From contig MNCI01036663.1 in the NCBI GenBank assembly GCA_015680685.1, positions 229,351 through 293,350 of the forward strand: 64,000 bases of DNA. Direction: 5' to 3'. Below are positions 13,056 to 24,757 of this stretch, in pieces. The notes beneath the pieces were generated by a model. It was not told the origin of the DNA and did not search any database. It saw only the letters and a program-made list of their open reading frames with translations. The stretch's first letter is position 1. Each line of letters starts with the position of its first letter. Source of the stretch: Gnetum montanum. Taxonomy: Eukaryota > Streptophyta > Gnetopsida > Gnetales > Gnetaceae. Made by a program: the position numbers and the translations under genes.

Positions 13056-13520
13056 TTATGGTTCTAGTAAGTAGATGGTTCCTAGAGGATTTTGAAAGAG
13101 TGTGTTTATCTTATGGTCCATTGTCAAGGTGTTGTTAAAATTGTATTGTGAATACATAGGAATATTCAAAATTTGAAATAACTTTCTAACTCCTATTGAG
13201 AACAAACCTTCATTATGCTTTATATCTCTTTGAGTGCCAGGGTCATCCACTATAAATTGCAAGATAAGGGCATAGGATCTTGCTAGAAGGATCTTTGTTA
13301 TGACTAAGGCAACATTCACTACCATGTGTGACCACATGATTACACTAGGCCTAAACGATATTAGAGCATATTTTTCAATGCACATATCTAGGTTTAGAAT
13401 CTTCTATGTGGTCATCTTAGTGCAACATAGAATTTCTACCAACTTCACAATGATCAATATGGGCTTCAAAAATGCCTTGCATATAGCCATTCCATACAAC
13501 AATAGCCATGAGAAACAATA

Positions 13521-15430
13521 GAAGCCTTAAATCAAAGTTTAACAAAAATAAAGCAAAAGAAACTCTACAATGGCAATGTTGGTGTTAAAAATGCCAAAAA
13601 TAACTAGCTTCATCACTCTAACTCCTAACATGAATAAAAATTTAGCCTTGTGAAATCTTAATAAACATCTAACATGAAAAAAAATAGATTGACATTTGCA
13701 TAAATAGTTTGCATGTAGGATCCTTATGTAAGCATTCTTACAAATAGTTGACATGAAATTGAGTTCTAGCAAAACTAGGAGGCTAGAATTGATAAAGTTG
13801 AAGCCTCATATGTGAAGATTGACAAGAAAGAAAAATAGTAAAATCATCTAAGGCCCATATGCTGGGGATTGTGAGGATACAAGGAAAAGTGGTGGTGTAA
13901 GACATGAGTTTTCTTGAACATTAAAGTCTACATAGTCCCATTAAACCATATTAAAAATCTCAGAACATTTCATACGCTGATCTAGTCATCTCAAGGGGCA
14001 TTATAGAGGCATTATACACTGGCCTAAAAAATAGGAAAGATTTTAAAAATAATCAAAATACAAATCCAAGTTGCCCAACATTATTAGTATAGGCGAGAGA
14101 ATCCAAAAACATAGCATCAAATTTGCAACTAATCAATATAGCTCCCATATCTAGGAAAAACTCCAAAAAAAATTCTAAAATAGTAATTTCAACTCCAAAT
14201 GCTAAAAAAAGCCTAGGGCAACACAAATCAAGCTCCAATTCTACACCAAAAAACTTAGAAAAATTAAACTTCAATTTGGGATTGCATAGAATTTTACCAA
14301 GAAAACCTAGTTTATAGCATAATGACTATAGTAAAACCTCTAGGAAAAAATTCGCAAAAAATTCTAAAAATTCCAAACTTTATCTAGGACCCCTTTACAC
14401 TATATTGGAAGCCTCCAAGGATCCTAGATGCTACTCATAAGTGACCAGAAAATTGTAGATGCTATTAATTTTTTGATAAAAAATGCAAAATGAGCTAAAA
14501 ACATTGTGAATTGGGTTGGAAGAAAATCCAAAAAAAAACTTGAAATTTTTTTAAAATCATCACTCCACTTTCAATACAACCATAATACCTTATACAATAG
14601 TTCTATGGAGTCTAAAACCAAAATTTGCATTTCGTGAAGGCTAGAAAAAATGTTAAAATACAGCCAACATTAGCTAAAATTAGGGCAAAAAAACTATGAA
14701 TAGGATAGGGAAGAAACCAAAATCTCTACTACAACAAGAAAGAAAACTAAAATTTCATCTCAATCAACATCATACAACCTAAACCTTGCATTTGGTGTAG
14801 ATAGAATGAAAAATTTCAATTGGAGCAGGCCTAGGGATAGAAAAACATCCCCACAATTTGAACAAAAATTGAAAAAAATTGGTAAAAGATGGGTACCTAG
14901 TAGTTCTTGATGAAGATCCTTTACATGTGGAAGTATATAGGAGCTTTGATATAATTTATAAAACCTCCTTCACATCATCCAATACTAGATTCCTACTCAT
15001 CAATCTCATTCTCTTCACCAAAACTGTCCAAACTTGAGCAGTTCTGTCTTAGCTTGTTGATGATAGAAGCCAAAATTTTCACCTCTATCACAACCAAATT
15101 GTGCTTAAAGGTGGATAAATCATAGAATTACTACAAAATAAGGGGTATTTTTGGTTTAATTATAAGATCTAGTTCTTGTATGTTGCCCTTGCAAAATTAG
15201 CTACCAAATGAACTCAGACACTAGGTTTTGGTGTTGAAAACCTTTCACAATGCCCAAATGTTGTTGATGAACTCTATGCATGCTAGAAAATATCCTCTAT
15301 GTGCTATGAACTTATAATAAATAAAAAATTAGGATTTTTATGTTGATTTGTTCTTGGGACTTAACTTGTTAAGATAATTTGACCATGAGTGGACCCCATA
15401 GGACTATGTCTCTTCAATAGCATGCAAAGA
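13521..15430. other. AT-rich spacer of T1, possible 5' exon and long intron of the antisense gene
   Basis: No convincing open frame. On the minus strand most of it (about 14900-13550) is T-rich like a plant intron. A more GC-balanced block at about 15100-14890 ends in a possible donor (CTACTAG|GTACCC) and could be a 5' exon or untranslated leader. This is inference only. Confidence 0.35.
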
Positions 15431-15439
15431 TACTAAGTA

Positions 15440-17050
15440 ATCCCACATGTTGGGATTTAGTTTTAAGATAGTCACACACTATAGAATCATAGCCTGCACA
15501 CTATGGTATTGTGTAGAGTAGTATTTAAAGCTTTCACTAGCCTTATTCCTTGTCAAACTTGTTCATACATTGCCTTAGTGGATCTTGGAAGATCTAAAAA
15601 AAATTAGAAAAATTCTAGGCTTCATCATAAATTGCTAAAAACTAAGATATGAGATGATTGCACATTGGGGTTTCATCCACCACATACTACACAACATGTG
15701 GGGTAGCATGCGATGCTTCTTCCATAGACCTTAACCTAATCAATATATGCCAAACAAGTTGTAGAACTCTCATAATGCCCAAATGCAGACCCAGAAATCC
15801 TTAAGAGATAAAAAAAGAGATCAAAATTCATCACAACTAACATTGCCAAGCCTCACATGATGGAACACCTACACCACATGCTAGCAACATGTGGAGTTTA
15901 CAATGATGAATATCAAGGTCAAAATTACTCATTAATGTTTTTGGTGGATCCCACAATACCTAGGATGGAAACTAGAGTAAATAACTAACCTTCACAAGCT
16001 ATTGAAGTTAATTCTTGATCCCACACATTGGAGAGACATGTTTTGCATGTTGTGCAGCATGTGGGGCATTGTGTGGACATCCTAAGAACTTAAAAACAAA
16101 TTGAACCTTGCTCAAACTTATCATAAAAATTGAAGAACCATTCTACATAGCTTAGATGCTACAATAGGGACGTGAAGAAGCCAAAAATGGAGTTGAAATC
16201 TATTGAAAATGGCATGTCTAGACCTCACACAATGGGGCATCTATCTCGCATGTTGTACAACATGTGGGGATGGCATGTGAGCTCACACTATTGAAAATCA
16301 AGCCAAAAATTTCTTGTTAGCTTCTTGATGGATTTCACAAAACCTAGAATATAAAATGAAGTAAGAAGATGATCTTAACAAGATATTGAAGGTTGGTTTT
16401 GGATCCCACATGGTGGGAAGACATTTCCCACATGCTATGCAACATGTGGAAGTTTCTAGAAATTCAACATGTTTCAAACTGTACCTAAAGTGGTTAAGAA
16501 AATGTATTTCTCCCATACACCTTTAATACTACCATGGAAGCTTGGAGAGGCCAAAAAACCTAGTTGAAAACTCATGTAAACTAGGAGATCTCATTCCATA
16601 TGCTAGGAATCCTATCACACATGTTGTGTAGTATGTGCGATAGCATGTAAAATTTTGTAGCAAGATCTATCATATCTAGAATTCTCCATAAGTTGTCTGG
16701 TAGGTCTTGTAATCCCTTGGATGGAATATTGACCAAAATTTAATCCTTGCAAGCTATAAAAATAGGGTCTTGGTTCCACAAGCTAGGGCATCCTCTCCCA
16801 CATGTGATAAAACATGTGGAGGTAGTGTTTAGGGATCTAACAAGATAAAACCTTGCCCATACTTGCTTATGCATAGCCTAGGATAGTTGAACAAGTCTTC
16901 CACTAGGCTTGCATAGACTATAGGTGGTTAAATCAAGTAAGAAAAGCCTCAAACTTGGCAAGAATTTTGCACACGTTAAGGATTTTTATCCCACACACTA
17001 TGATGATAGTCCAAATTTCCCACATGCTATGAAAACAATTTCCACATGCT
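15440..17050. repeat. Diverged tandem array, unit about 370-380 bp, each half with a CACATG..CATGTG palindrome
   Basis: Recurrent phrases mark the period. The block beginning GG(T/A)GGATT/CC.CA and ending TATTGAAG recurs near 15935, 16316 and 16690 (steps of about 381 and 374). A second block with CTTGCTCAAACTT recurs near 16110, 16468 and 16850 and, weaker, near 15745 and 15556. About every 185-190 bp there is a palindrome of the form CCACATGyTrtGCAACATGTGG (near 15680, 15870, 16050, 16250, 16425, 16610 and 16795), usually preceded by CCACAC-ATGGGG-like words. The copies are strongly diverged. The array sits just upstream of the presumed 5' end of the antisense gene. Confidence 0.65.
16249..16264. 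other. Perfect 16-bp palindrome in the tandem array
   Basis: CATGTTGTACAACATG is its own reverse complement. It is the cleanest example of the inverted repeat present once per half unit of the surrounding array. Confidence 0.85.
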
Positions 17051-17479
17051 AAGAATTTAATATTTTAGCTTTTTTAATTACTTGACCAACAAAAAACCTA
17101 TTTTCAAGTAGTTTATAATCACTTTACATGAGAGATTTTTCTATTTTAATTATTTATATTATATTTTATTCATTCTATTAGTTTACACAAGATTTTTCTT
17201 TATTTTCATAGAATTTTTACTTGTTTTAACAATTTATAGCTTTTTGTACAAGATTTTTACCTATTTTAGGAATTTATCACCTATTATTTCTAAACTTTGA
17301 CTTATGATAACAACTTATGACCTATTTTTGGTAAGTTTTGTCTTATTTCAACCATAAAATCAACTAAAACTAAGTAATACCATTTTGATGACTTTTGACC
17401 ATGTTTGACTATGTTTTACCTTATTCGACTCTTTTGTACACCATTTGATATTAGTTGACATCATTTTCATATAGTTTGA

Positions 17480-17626
17480 CATCATTTAGTATTATTTTGA
17501 TATCATTTTTCATGATTTGGTATCATTTGGCCATCATTTGGTATTATTTTGATATCATTTTTCATCATTTGGTATCATTTGGCCATCATTTGGTGCAATT
17601 TGATATCATTTTTCATCATTTTGGCT
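17480..17626 (+). repeat. 52-bp minisatellite, about 2.8 copies
   Basis: Units start at 17480, 17532 and 17584, each beginning CATCATTTrGTattATTTTG; the third is shortened. The first two differ at only a few positions. The flanks (17310-17700) are filled with related TTTGATATCATTT words. It lies in the spacer just before pol of T1. Confidence 0.85.
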
Positions 17627-17949
17627 TTATTTTTTGTCATTTGATACCATTTTGACAATCATTTGATATTATTTGATATCCTTAAAGTCTCACTTGACCT
17701 TCTTTGAACTCATTTTGCATGGTTTTGACCTTCATTTGGCCCCTACATTTCACCTTGTTGCAAACAATTCTACCTCCTTTAGTCTTAGTCCACCATGTTG
17801 TGACCCTACCTAAGCTTCATTTTACTTTGTTCCACTTCATGTTAATATTGTTTGGTTACATTATGATTCATTATTGCTATATTTTGCCTTATTTTAACAT
17901 TATTTGACAAACTATGCAATAAAAATGCTAGTTAATGTACTTTGGTTGA

Positions 17950-20900
17950 CATGTAGGATAAAATTATGAATACATGGGCACAAGTCAACCTACCCTTGAG
18001 CCTAAATGGATCTTATGATGATGTTGAATGATAAATTAACCTAGAATGGCTAGATCTCATGTTTAAAAGCCTATTTGATCATATAGCCTTAATAGAAAAG
18101 TTCCTAGAATGGCCTGAGTACATAGTCAAATCTCTTCATTTAGAGGTTGGAGATATCACTGAGGATCCTATACTTGAAATTCCCATTACAAGCCATAATT
18201 ATGAGGAGAAAACACTAAAACTAAGTTCCTTACTAGAACCCTAGATAGCTCAAGACATCACTAAAGCCCTTCAGGATAACATTAAAGTCTTTTCTTGGTC
18301 ATATGAAGATATGCCTAGACTCAATTGATGTTTAGTATAATATAACACCATACTTGATTCTAGTATGAAACCAGTTAAGCAAAAGGTATGTAAGATTAGA
18401 ATAGATTTGGCTGTTGAAGCTTTCCCAAGTAAGTTTCATCTGAGTTGTTGATAATTTAGATTAAGTATCTGACATAGTGGTAGTCCCCAAGAAAAATGGG
18501 AGTATTCATATCTATATGGATTTTGATGACCTCAATAAGGCTACTATTAAAAATGATTTTTCTTTGCCTAGTATTAATAAACTCATTAATACTATGGCTG
18601 GTCATGCTTTATTTTCTTTCATGAATGGGTTCTTGGGATATAACCAAGTTAAAATTAACCTAGAGCATCAACTATAAACAACCTTCATGACCCCTTGGGG
18701 GATCATTTATTATACCATGATGCGATTCAGTATAAGGAATGTAGGAGCAACCTATCAATGGGCTATAACCTACATTTTTAGTGATTACATGTTAGGGTTA
18801 CTTAATGATTATGTTGATGATATAGTTATCAATTCCAAGATGGCCAATGATCATGCACATGACCTAAACCTAGTATTATAGTGATGTCTCTAGTATGAGC
18901 TTAGACTTAATCCCACAAAGTGTGTCTTTGACATTAATAATTGGTAAGATGCTTGGTTTCATAGTGTCCAAGGTAGGTATACATGTCAATCCTAATAAGT
19001 TTAAGGCCATAACCAACCTATCACTGCTTGGCAACCTTAAAGAACTACAAGGTTTACAAGGTATATTGCAATTTATTTGTAGGACCATCTCGAGGCTCAT
19101 GAATAAGCTACAACTTATGCAATATTTTCTTAAGAAAGGTTCACTATGAGTGGATTAAAAAATTATAATAAGCCTTTGATAACATTAAGTAAGAGTTAGT
19201 CCAATTTCCTACTATGTATCCACCTTATAAAGATAAATCATTTTACATCTACCTTGGAATCTTTGAAACCTCCATAGTCTCTTTGCTTTGTCATAAATGA
19301 TATGATGAAGTAGAAATATCTATCTACTACTTGAGACATCCGTTGGTTGCTTATGAGACCTAATATAATGAGGTCAAGGAGCACTACCTAGCCCTAGTCT
19401 TCTCTTTAAAAAAATGGCAACACTACCTTTTTAGAAGCCAAGTCGATGTCATATGCAAAGACAATGTACTGAGAGCCATAATGAAAAACATCTACGAGAG
19501 TGGATGTACAACTAGTTAGAAACCTATAACAACTAAGTTTGATCTACATTACATCTTACAAGACTTAACAAAAGGTCAAACTATAGTCATGTAACTCAAA
19601 ACTTCCCCAGTTGAAGATAATTCAATCATAAATCCTGAATTCCCAGATAAGCATGTCAACATTGTCAACAAAGTACCCAAGTGATATGAGGTCATCATAT
19701 AGTTTGACGAAGCTTCAACTACTCATGGAGCTAGTGCTACCACCATCATAACACTAGCCTTAGGTAAGATCAAACCTTTTGCTTATCATTTCAATATTTC
19801 GTGCACTAATAATGTAGTGGAATACAAAGGATTAATTAGAGGAATGATGGTAGCTCATAACCTAGAAAATACATGTTTGATGATAAAAGATGATTTGCAA
19901 CTAGTGGTTAACCAAGTGACCAAACTCTATGCATGCAAGGCCAAAAATTTATATTCTTATTGTATTCTAGTCAAAAAACACATGCTGTAGTTTATAGATG
20001 TTGGTATTAAACACATTCCATAAACCAAGAACACTTTAGCAAATGCCATTACAACCTTAGCCCTAAGTGTGACACCAGATCTATTTAGCAAGTTATATGC
20101 ATTAATGGAAAATTATGCTCTTACCATCACATAGAACATTGAAGGTACCTCTATAGCCACCATTGAGAATGTTCCCCAACAAGAGTGGTTTGATGACATT
20201 AAATTTTACCTAATGCATGGTTAACCTTCATAGAATCTAACTACCTCTTAGAAGGATGCTATATGTAAATGAGAAAATTAATATATCATTATATATGATA
20301 CACATTATGTTGAAGGTCCTATGATGGCATATTATTAGTATGCATAGGAAAAATGGAAGCCCACATAATCCTTGAGCAGGTTCACGAGGGCATATGTGAA
20401 AGACATATAGGACCTAGAGCCATGGTTGAAAACATTAGATAATTAGGATACTATTGGCCCTATACAGAAAGTGATTGCTTGCAGAAGATTAAGATCTATG
20501 ACTCATGTCAATGGTATAACAACTTAATACATGTGCCACCAACTATTTTACATACCACTCAAATCATATGGTCATTCCAATTACGAGGAATTAACATAGT
20601 TGAACCAATAATGTCTAAATCCTATGTAGGGCATAGTTTCATCATCATCATAACTGAGTATTTTTACAAAGTAGGTTGAAGCTATCCCTCTAAGAAAAAT
20701 AAGAACATAAAAAGTTTGTAAGTTTATCTTGGATAACATAGTGTTCCATTTTTTCCTACCTTTGATAATCATTACAAATAGTAAATTGTAATTTAGTATC
20801 CAAGAAACACACATTTTTTTCAACAATTAAACATTAAATATTCATTTTTCTCACCTTACTATCCACATGCCAATGGTCAAGATGAATCCAAAAACAAGGT

Positions 20901-21426
20901 CATTGTGAATCTCTTAAAGAAGATGTTAAATAATGATAAATGCAAATGGCATGAACAAATGTTATATGCATTGTGTTCTTATAGGACAATCTTTAGAACC
21001 TTAATTGGAGCCACCCTATATAGCCTAGTTTATGGATTTGAAGTTGTTTTTCCTCATGAATATTAGGTACCATCCTTAAGGGTAGCTTTGTTTGAATTCA
21101 TCAATGATGAGTAGAATAAAGAGTTGCATACCATGGACCTTGACTCGATGGAGATAATACAAATTCAAACACTCACCAACATTGAGTGATACTAAGAGAA
21201 GTAGAAACAACAACATCATCAAAATTCAAATAGGAAGAAAGTCAAGGAAGAATCCCTTGTCTTCAAGGCCATTTGTAAACATGTGGACAAATTCTCAGCC
21301 AATGGGGAATGGTATATCTTGATTACTAAATCCTATGGAAATGGAGCATTCAAGTTGACAGACATGGATGGGAATGAATTAGCCAACCCAGTCAACCATT
21401 CCTATCTCAAGTCATATAACATCTAA
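17950..21426 (+). pseudogene. Tat-like pol: RT, RNase H, second RNase H, integrase (T1)
   Basis: An N-terminal pre-RT region at 18059-18330 (ending FSWSYEDMPRLN) precedes reverse transcriptase at about 18360-19110 with VVPKKNGSIHIYMDF, FMNGFLGYNQ and the catalytic YVDD (18810-18821). An RNase H typical of gypsy elements follows (about 19200-19560, ALVFSLKKWQHYL). Next is a second RNase H of the type found in Tat elements (about 19690-20070, FDEASTTHGAS then NNVVEYKGLIRGM). The integrase begins at about 20330 with a zinc-binding region (H..H..C..C degraded), then a core with YYPHANGQDESKN, and ends at 21426 in KLTDMDGNELANPVN ... SYLKSYNI. There are many stops and frameshifts, so it is inactive. 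The domain order PR-(8.5 kb)-RT-RH-RH2-INT is Tat/Ogre-like except for the very long spacer. Confidence 0.85.
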
Positions 21427-22112
21427 CATTATAGCCTTTGTTTGATTTTTTCATAGGTTGTATGAACAATTGACATTGATAACTTTAGTTATCTACAACA
21501 AGTAAGCCTGCATGACCCTTTTCTTCTTTTTAGCCTCTTAGAAAGACTAAAATTTTTGTATGAATTTGCATAACATGACACAGAGTTCACATGTTCTGTC
21601 AATTGTGACTAATGATGGTCTACATGCACTCATTACTGAATGAAATATTTTGTGAATACATGTATTTTTTTAACTTTTTTGATTATTCTATTGGAGTTGT
21701 GCTTGTGGGATGAACCTAGAGTCATCGTAGAGATGTGATTCATCATAATGTGTGAGTTACAATGTGATCTTGATATACAAGATTTGGTTAGCTTGTTTGA
21801 TCTTGTCAATAGTGCTTACCTCTCATCATCTCTATTATCCTTAGCCATAATCCCATAGCCAAATTATAGCCTTTCTTACTAAAACACCACCAAATTTGCA
21901 TGTTGTTACCCTTTTTGCATTGTAATCCCTATCCCATAATACCTGAGGCTAAACTTGATTGTAAATATGAAGATTGAAACCCATGAGGTGTAATCTCACA
22001 TACTTTATACTTTTTGGATTGAAAAATGCCTCATAAGTGATCCAAGCCTCATCCCCAAGTGAAAAAAGTCACATAATGTCTATATTTGGGCTAGGGGTGG
22101 GGGGTTTAAAAA
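21427..22112 (+). other. 3' untranslated region of T1 with polypurine tract
   Basis: Non-coding and AT-rich. It ends in a purine run (AGGGGTGGGGGG, 22093-22104) followed by TTTAAAA and then TG at 22113, as expected for a plus-strand primer directly before a 3' LTR. Confidence 0.6.
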
Positions 22113-23290
22113 TGCCTTTTAGGATGCCAAAATATGCTTTTTGATGGGTTTTATAGGGGGTATAGCATTATCCATGTTGGAACTACTAACAAGGGGTATA
22201 ACTCACCTATCCTTAGCATGGAGGGATGTGGCAACATCCATGTCCAGTGTGGGGGATATAACCCTTACCCCCTAGCATTAATACATCACCCCCTAGTATT
22301 GATCTCGCATAGCCAAGATCTCAACACTACATCAACTTCAGTGAGGATCTTGCACATCAACATTGCTATTGAAAGGTCCAACATGAGTAGTGTGGGTGAT
22401 ATTACGATTTACTATTTTTAGTAAATGGAATAGCTTTGATGCCATGGGGGTATAAAACTTACCCCATATAGTAACCCCCCCTTGATTTGCACAACCATCC
22501 CACTTGCACATAGCCAAAATTTGTAGCAATCAAGTCATAATTTGTAGCAATCACGTCATAATTTGTAGCATCAATTAAGCATAATTTGGATCCATATTTA
22601 TTGCCAAAACAAAGCCTCAACACCATATAGAGGTTCCACACTTTGTAATTTTTATTCATTTTTTGCATTCAAGAGCTCTTGCACATCTACAAATATAGAG
22701 CTTCTTGAATCCCCAACATGGAACCCCCTTATAGCCATTGTTATCCCTTTACCCCCCTATGAAATTTGTGAGATTTTTGTGCCAATTCTATGCACTTAGG
22801 AACAAAAATTCCTAGCATTTCTTACTTGTGTAGTCAAAATATCTCATACCTCTCATTCCCTTGTAGAAATAATGTTGCAGCTCTAGCGTGGCAATAGTGA
22901 AGGTTTGAATGCATCGAGAGTGGAAAAACCTTTAGATCATGAAGTTGATTTTTGCAATTTCAATGGAATTTGAACCCCTACATAAGTGAATCTCCTTGTT
23001 TTAATAGGCCATCTTGTACACATTTTCTGTACCTCCTTTATTTTTGTTGAAATAAAGTTTATAGTTTCATTTATGTGAAAGTTCCTTTGTTTGTTTCATT
23101 TCAGTATATTTATCCTTTAGATTTGCATTTTGCATTTTTATATTTTTATTACCTCGTTTGATCCTCCTTTGTCCCTGGGGTGATCTACTAGACTATGCAA
23201 GGTAGCTTAGATCCTATTTTTTTGTGGAGGCTCTTGGGATCTAGGGTTAAAGCTGTTGCACTAGAAATTCCTTAGTTTCTTCAACAACTA
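22113..23290 (+). repeat. LTR of the Tat-like family (3' LTR of T1, probably also 5' LTR of T2)
   Basis: It starts TGCC right after the polypurine tract. A TATA-like GGTATAAAAC lies near 22450 and a polyadenylation-type AATAAA near 23050. The U5 end resembles those near 4900-5010 and 51560-51690. It ends shortly before the primer-site-like motif at 23316-23330; the exact last base (CA) is uncertain, possibly 23286. Being preceded by pol and PPT and followed by a primer-site motif, leader and gag-pro, it serves both a left and a right internal region. Confidence 0.6.
22518..22588 (+). repeat. 21-bp direct repeat, about 3.4 copies, in the LTR
   Basis: The unit AATTTGTAGCAATCAAGTCAT starts at 22518, 22539 and 22560 with few changes, followed by a partial copy. 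It lies shortly downstream of the TATA-like box. Confidence 0.85.
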
Positions 23291-23315
23291 AGATTTTTAG
23301 TTGCTATAATTTTTT

Positions 23316-23330
23316 GGTGCTAGAAGGAGG
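23316..23330 (+). other. Primer-binding-site-like motif of T2
   Basis: GGTGCTAGAAGGAGG, immediately after the LTR. Matching motifs lie at 5016-5030 and, on the minus strand, at 46428-46415 and (degenerate) 52636-52623. It marks the start of the T2 internal region, whose leader is then interrupted by element C. Confidence 0.45.
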
Positions 23331-23758
23331 GCCTTTACCCAAGTTTTTCATCCAAACGTATTTTTCCCATTGCCAATGTTGCCTACTTTCTAAAAATCTA
23401 CAGTTTTTCAACAAAAAAATCCTTTGAATCTTTATAAGGATCAATGCTACCACTCATGCCCTTGCAACAAAAACCTTACCGTGGAAGCTGTATGTGTTTG
23501 GGTTTGACATTTTCATAACAACTACCATGAATTTCAATCTAAAAAAAAAGCATTGGTGTCTTGCTAAAACCATTCCCCTTTTTTGCTACCAAAATTTTCC
23601 TTCTTAGCATTGATAGCATTCCCAAAACCCATTTCAGCTTCTTTTTAGTAGCAAAATTAAACTTGCCAAAAGTAAACCCCCTCTTCCCAATGTTGCCAAG
23701 AAAGGTGTGAGATCTTTCAATCTTCCTCCTTTTCTTTCGCATTTACTTTCTTAGCATT

Positions 23759-24625
23759 TGATGAATCGTGGTTTGCCAGGCCCCGATATTGGATCCTTGA
23801 TATCGGGTATGCAATATCATAGCCTAGATAATAATATCAAATACATGATATCGTGATTCCTTTGTAGGCCTATAAATACAACATTCGGGTGCACAGGAAG
23901 GGAGTAGTAGTTGGTAAGTCTTAGGGTAGAGTCTTTTTGTCATTTTTTAGTTAGTTTCAATTCTTTCCCTAGTGCATGTCCACAGTGTGATGATTGTAAT
24001 TGTATGGAACCTTTGTTCAAATGTGACATAGCTGGACACGCACACGATCGACAATAAATATCGAGATTACTCCATGATTGTAGCATTCACTTAGCTTTTA
24101 AATTAATTTAATTGTTAACTATTTATTGTTGTCTTTTTAGTTGATATTTCCTTTATTGTCATTTACACTTCCTGTTGATTAACGCGGAATGAATACAACT
24201 TAATCATGAACATTTAAGTGTAACTACTTGTTAACCTAGTAGCGTATCTAGGAGTGCTCAAGTAATGTGTGCTTGGTAATCCCAAAATTAGTACACGAGT
24301 TCAAGATGCATAAAGATGATCAAAGAAGGATGCTCATTGCACTTAAGGTTAGCATAGATTTCATTTTCCATTGTCCATTAGCTTAATTAAGATTGTTCCC
24401 CATCATCTCTAGGAGTAGCATTAGTTTAGGATCCCATCATTAACCTCACTTTGGACTAAACCATATGTGACAAAAAAAATACTAGTCTAGGTGGAAAGAT
24501 AACAAACTATGATCAACGTGTAAATATCCAGATACCACAACTAGTCCGTTTGTGGAGTTCAACCATATCATGCATACATGCTTGTATTCGTATGGTTGAG
24601 TGTAGGGGTACCTAGCCACTCATCA
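23759..24625 (+). repeat. 5' LTR of element C
   Basis: Starts TGATGAATCG and ends CCACTCATCA. U3 contains ATATTGGATCC and GATATCGGGTA; TATA box at 23871-23878; TTGTAATTGTATGGAACC in R/U5; AATAAATAT at about 24054 could be the polyadenylation signal. The same length as the 3' LTR. Confidence 0.92.
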
Positions 24626-24643
24626 TTGATGCCATTGCTAGGG
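24626..24643 (+). other. Primer binding site of element C
   Basis: TTGATGCCATTGCTAGGG directly follows the LTR. Element D has TTGGCACCATTGCCTAGG at the equivalent place. Both resemble the TGGCGCCGTTGCCGGGGA-type site known from Athila/Tat elements of plants. The C copy is mutated at TGG. Confidence 0.65.
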
Positions 24644-24757
24644 ACGATGCTAGTTATTTAGATTAGTTACATCAACCAAGATTACTGTAATGAAGCCTTG
24701 ACGATATATCTTTTAGAAAGAAAGTAATTGAAAATAATTCACACACAATTCACAACA

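Larger units (their letters stand above)
9848..13520 (-). pseudogene. Antisense multi-exon gene of unknown function inside T1
   Basis: On the minus strand, coding-like blocks alternate with short U-rich, non-coding blocks bounded by GT..AG. Exon blocks (approximate): 13520-13056, 12961-12697, 12612-11509, 11390-11224, 11135-11010, 10861-10029 and 9920-9848. The clearest protein stretches are 13385-13056 (109 codons), 12021-11545 (158 codons, with the block RFDWVAFLVIGLRDEIQRF) and a heptad-like, Glu/Lys-rich segment at about 10720-10330 suggesting a coiled coil. It ends in an acidic tail (HDDDDINNDIHDDPPHPP) and TAG at 9850-9848. Several in-frame stops and frameshifts mean it is no longer intact. 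I do not recognise the family; it is not obviously the ORF2 of elements C and D. It lies head-against the sense pol between protease and RT of a Tat-like element. Antisense orientation would let its introns survive reverse transcription of the element. Confidence 0.6.

Noticed and set aside
15440-17050. CRISPR-like spaced palindromes
   Set aside because: Units are long (about 185/370 bp), diverged and in a plant retrotransposon; there is no constant short repeat with unique spacers and no cas genes.
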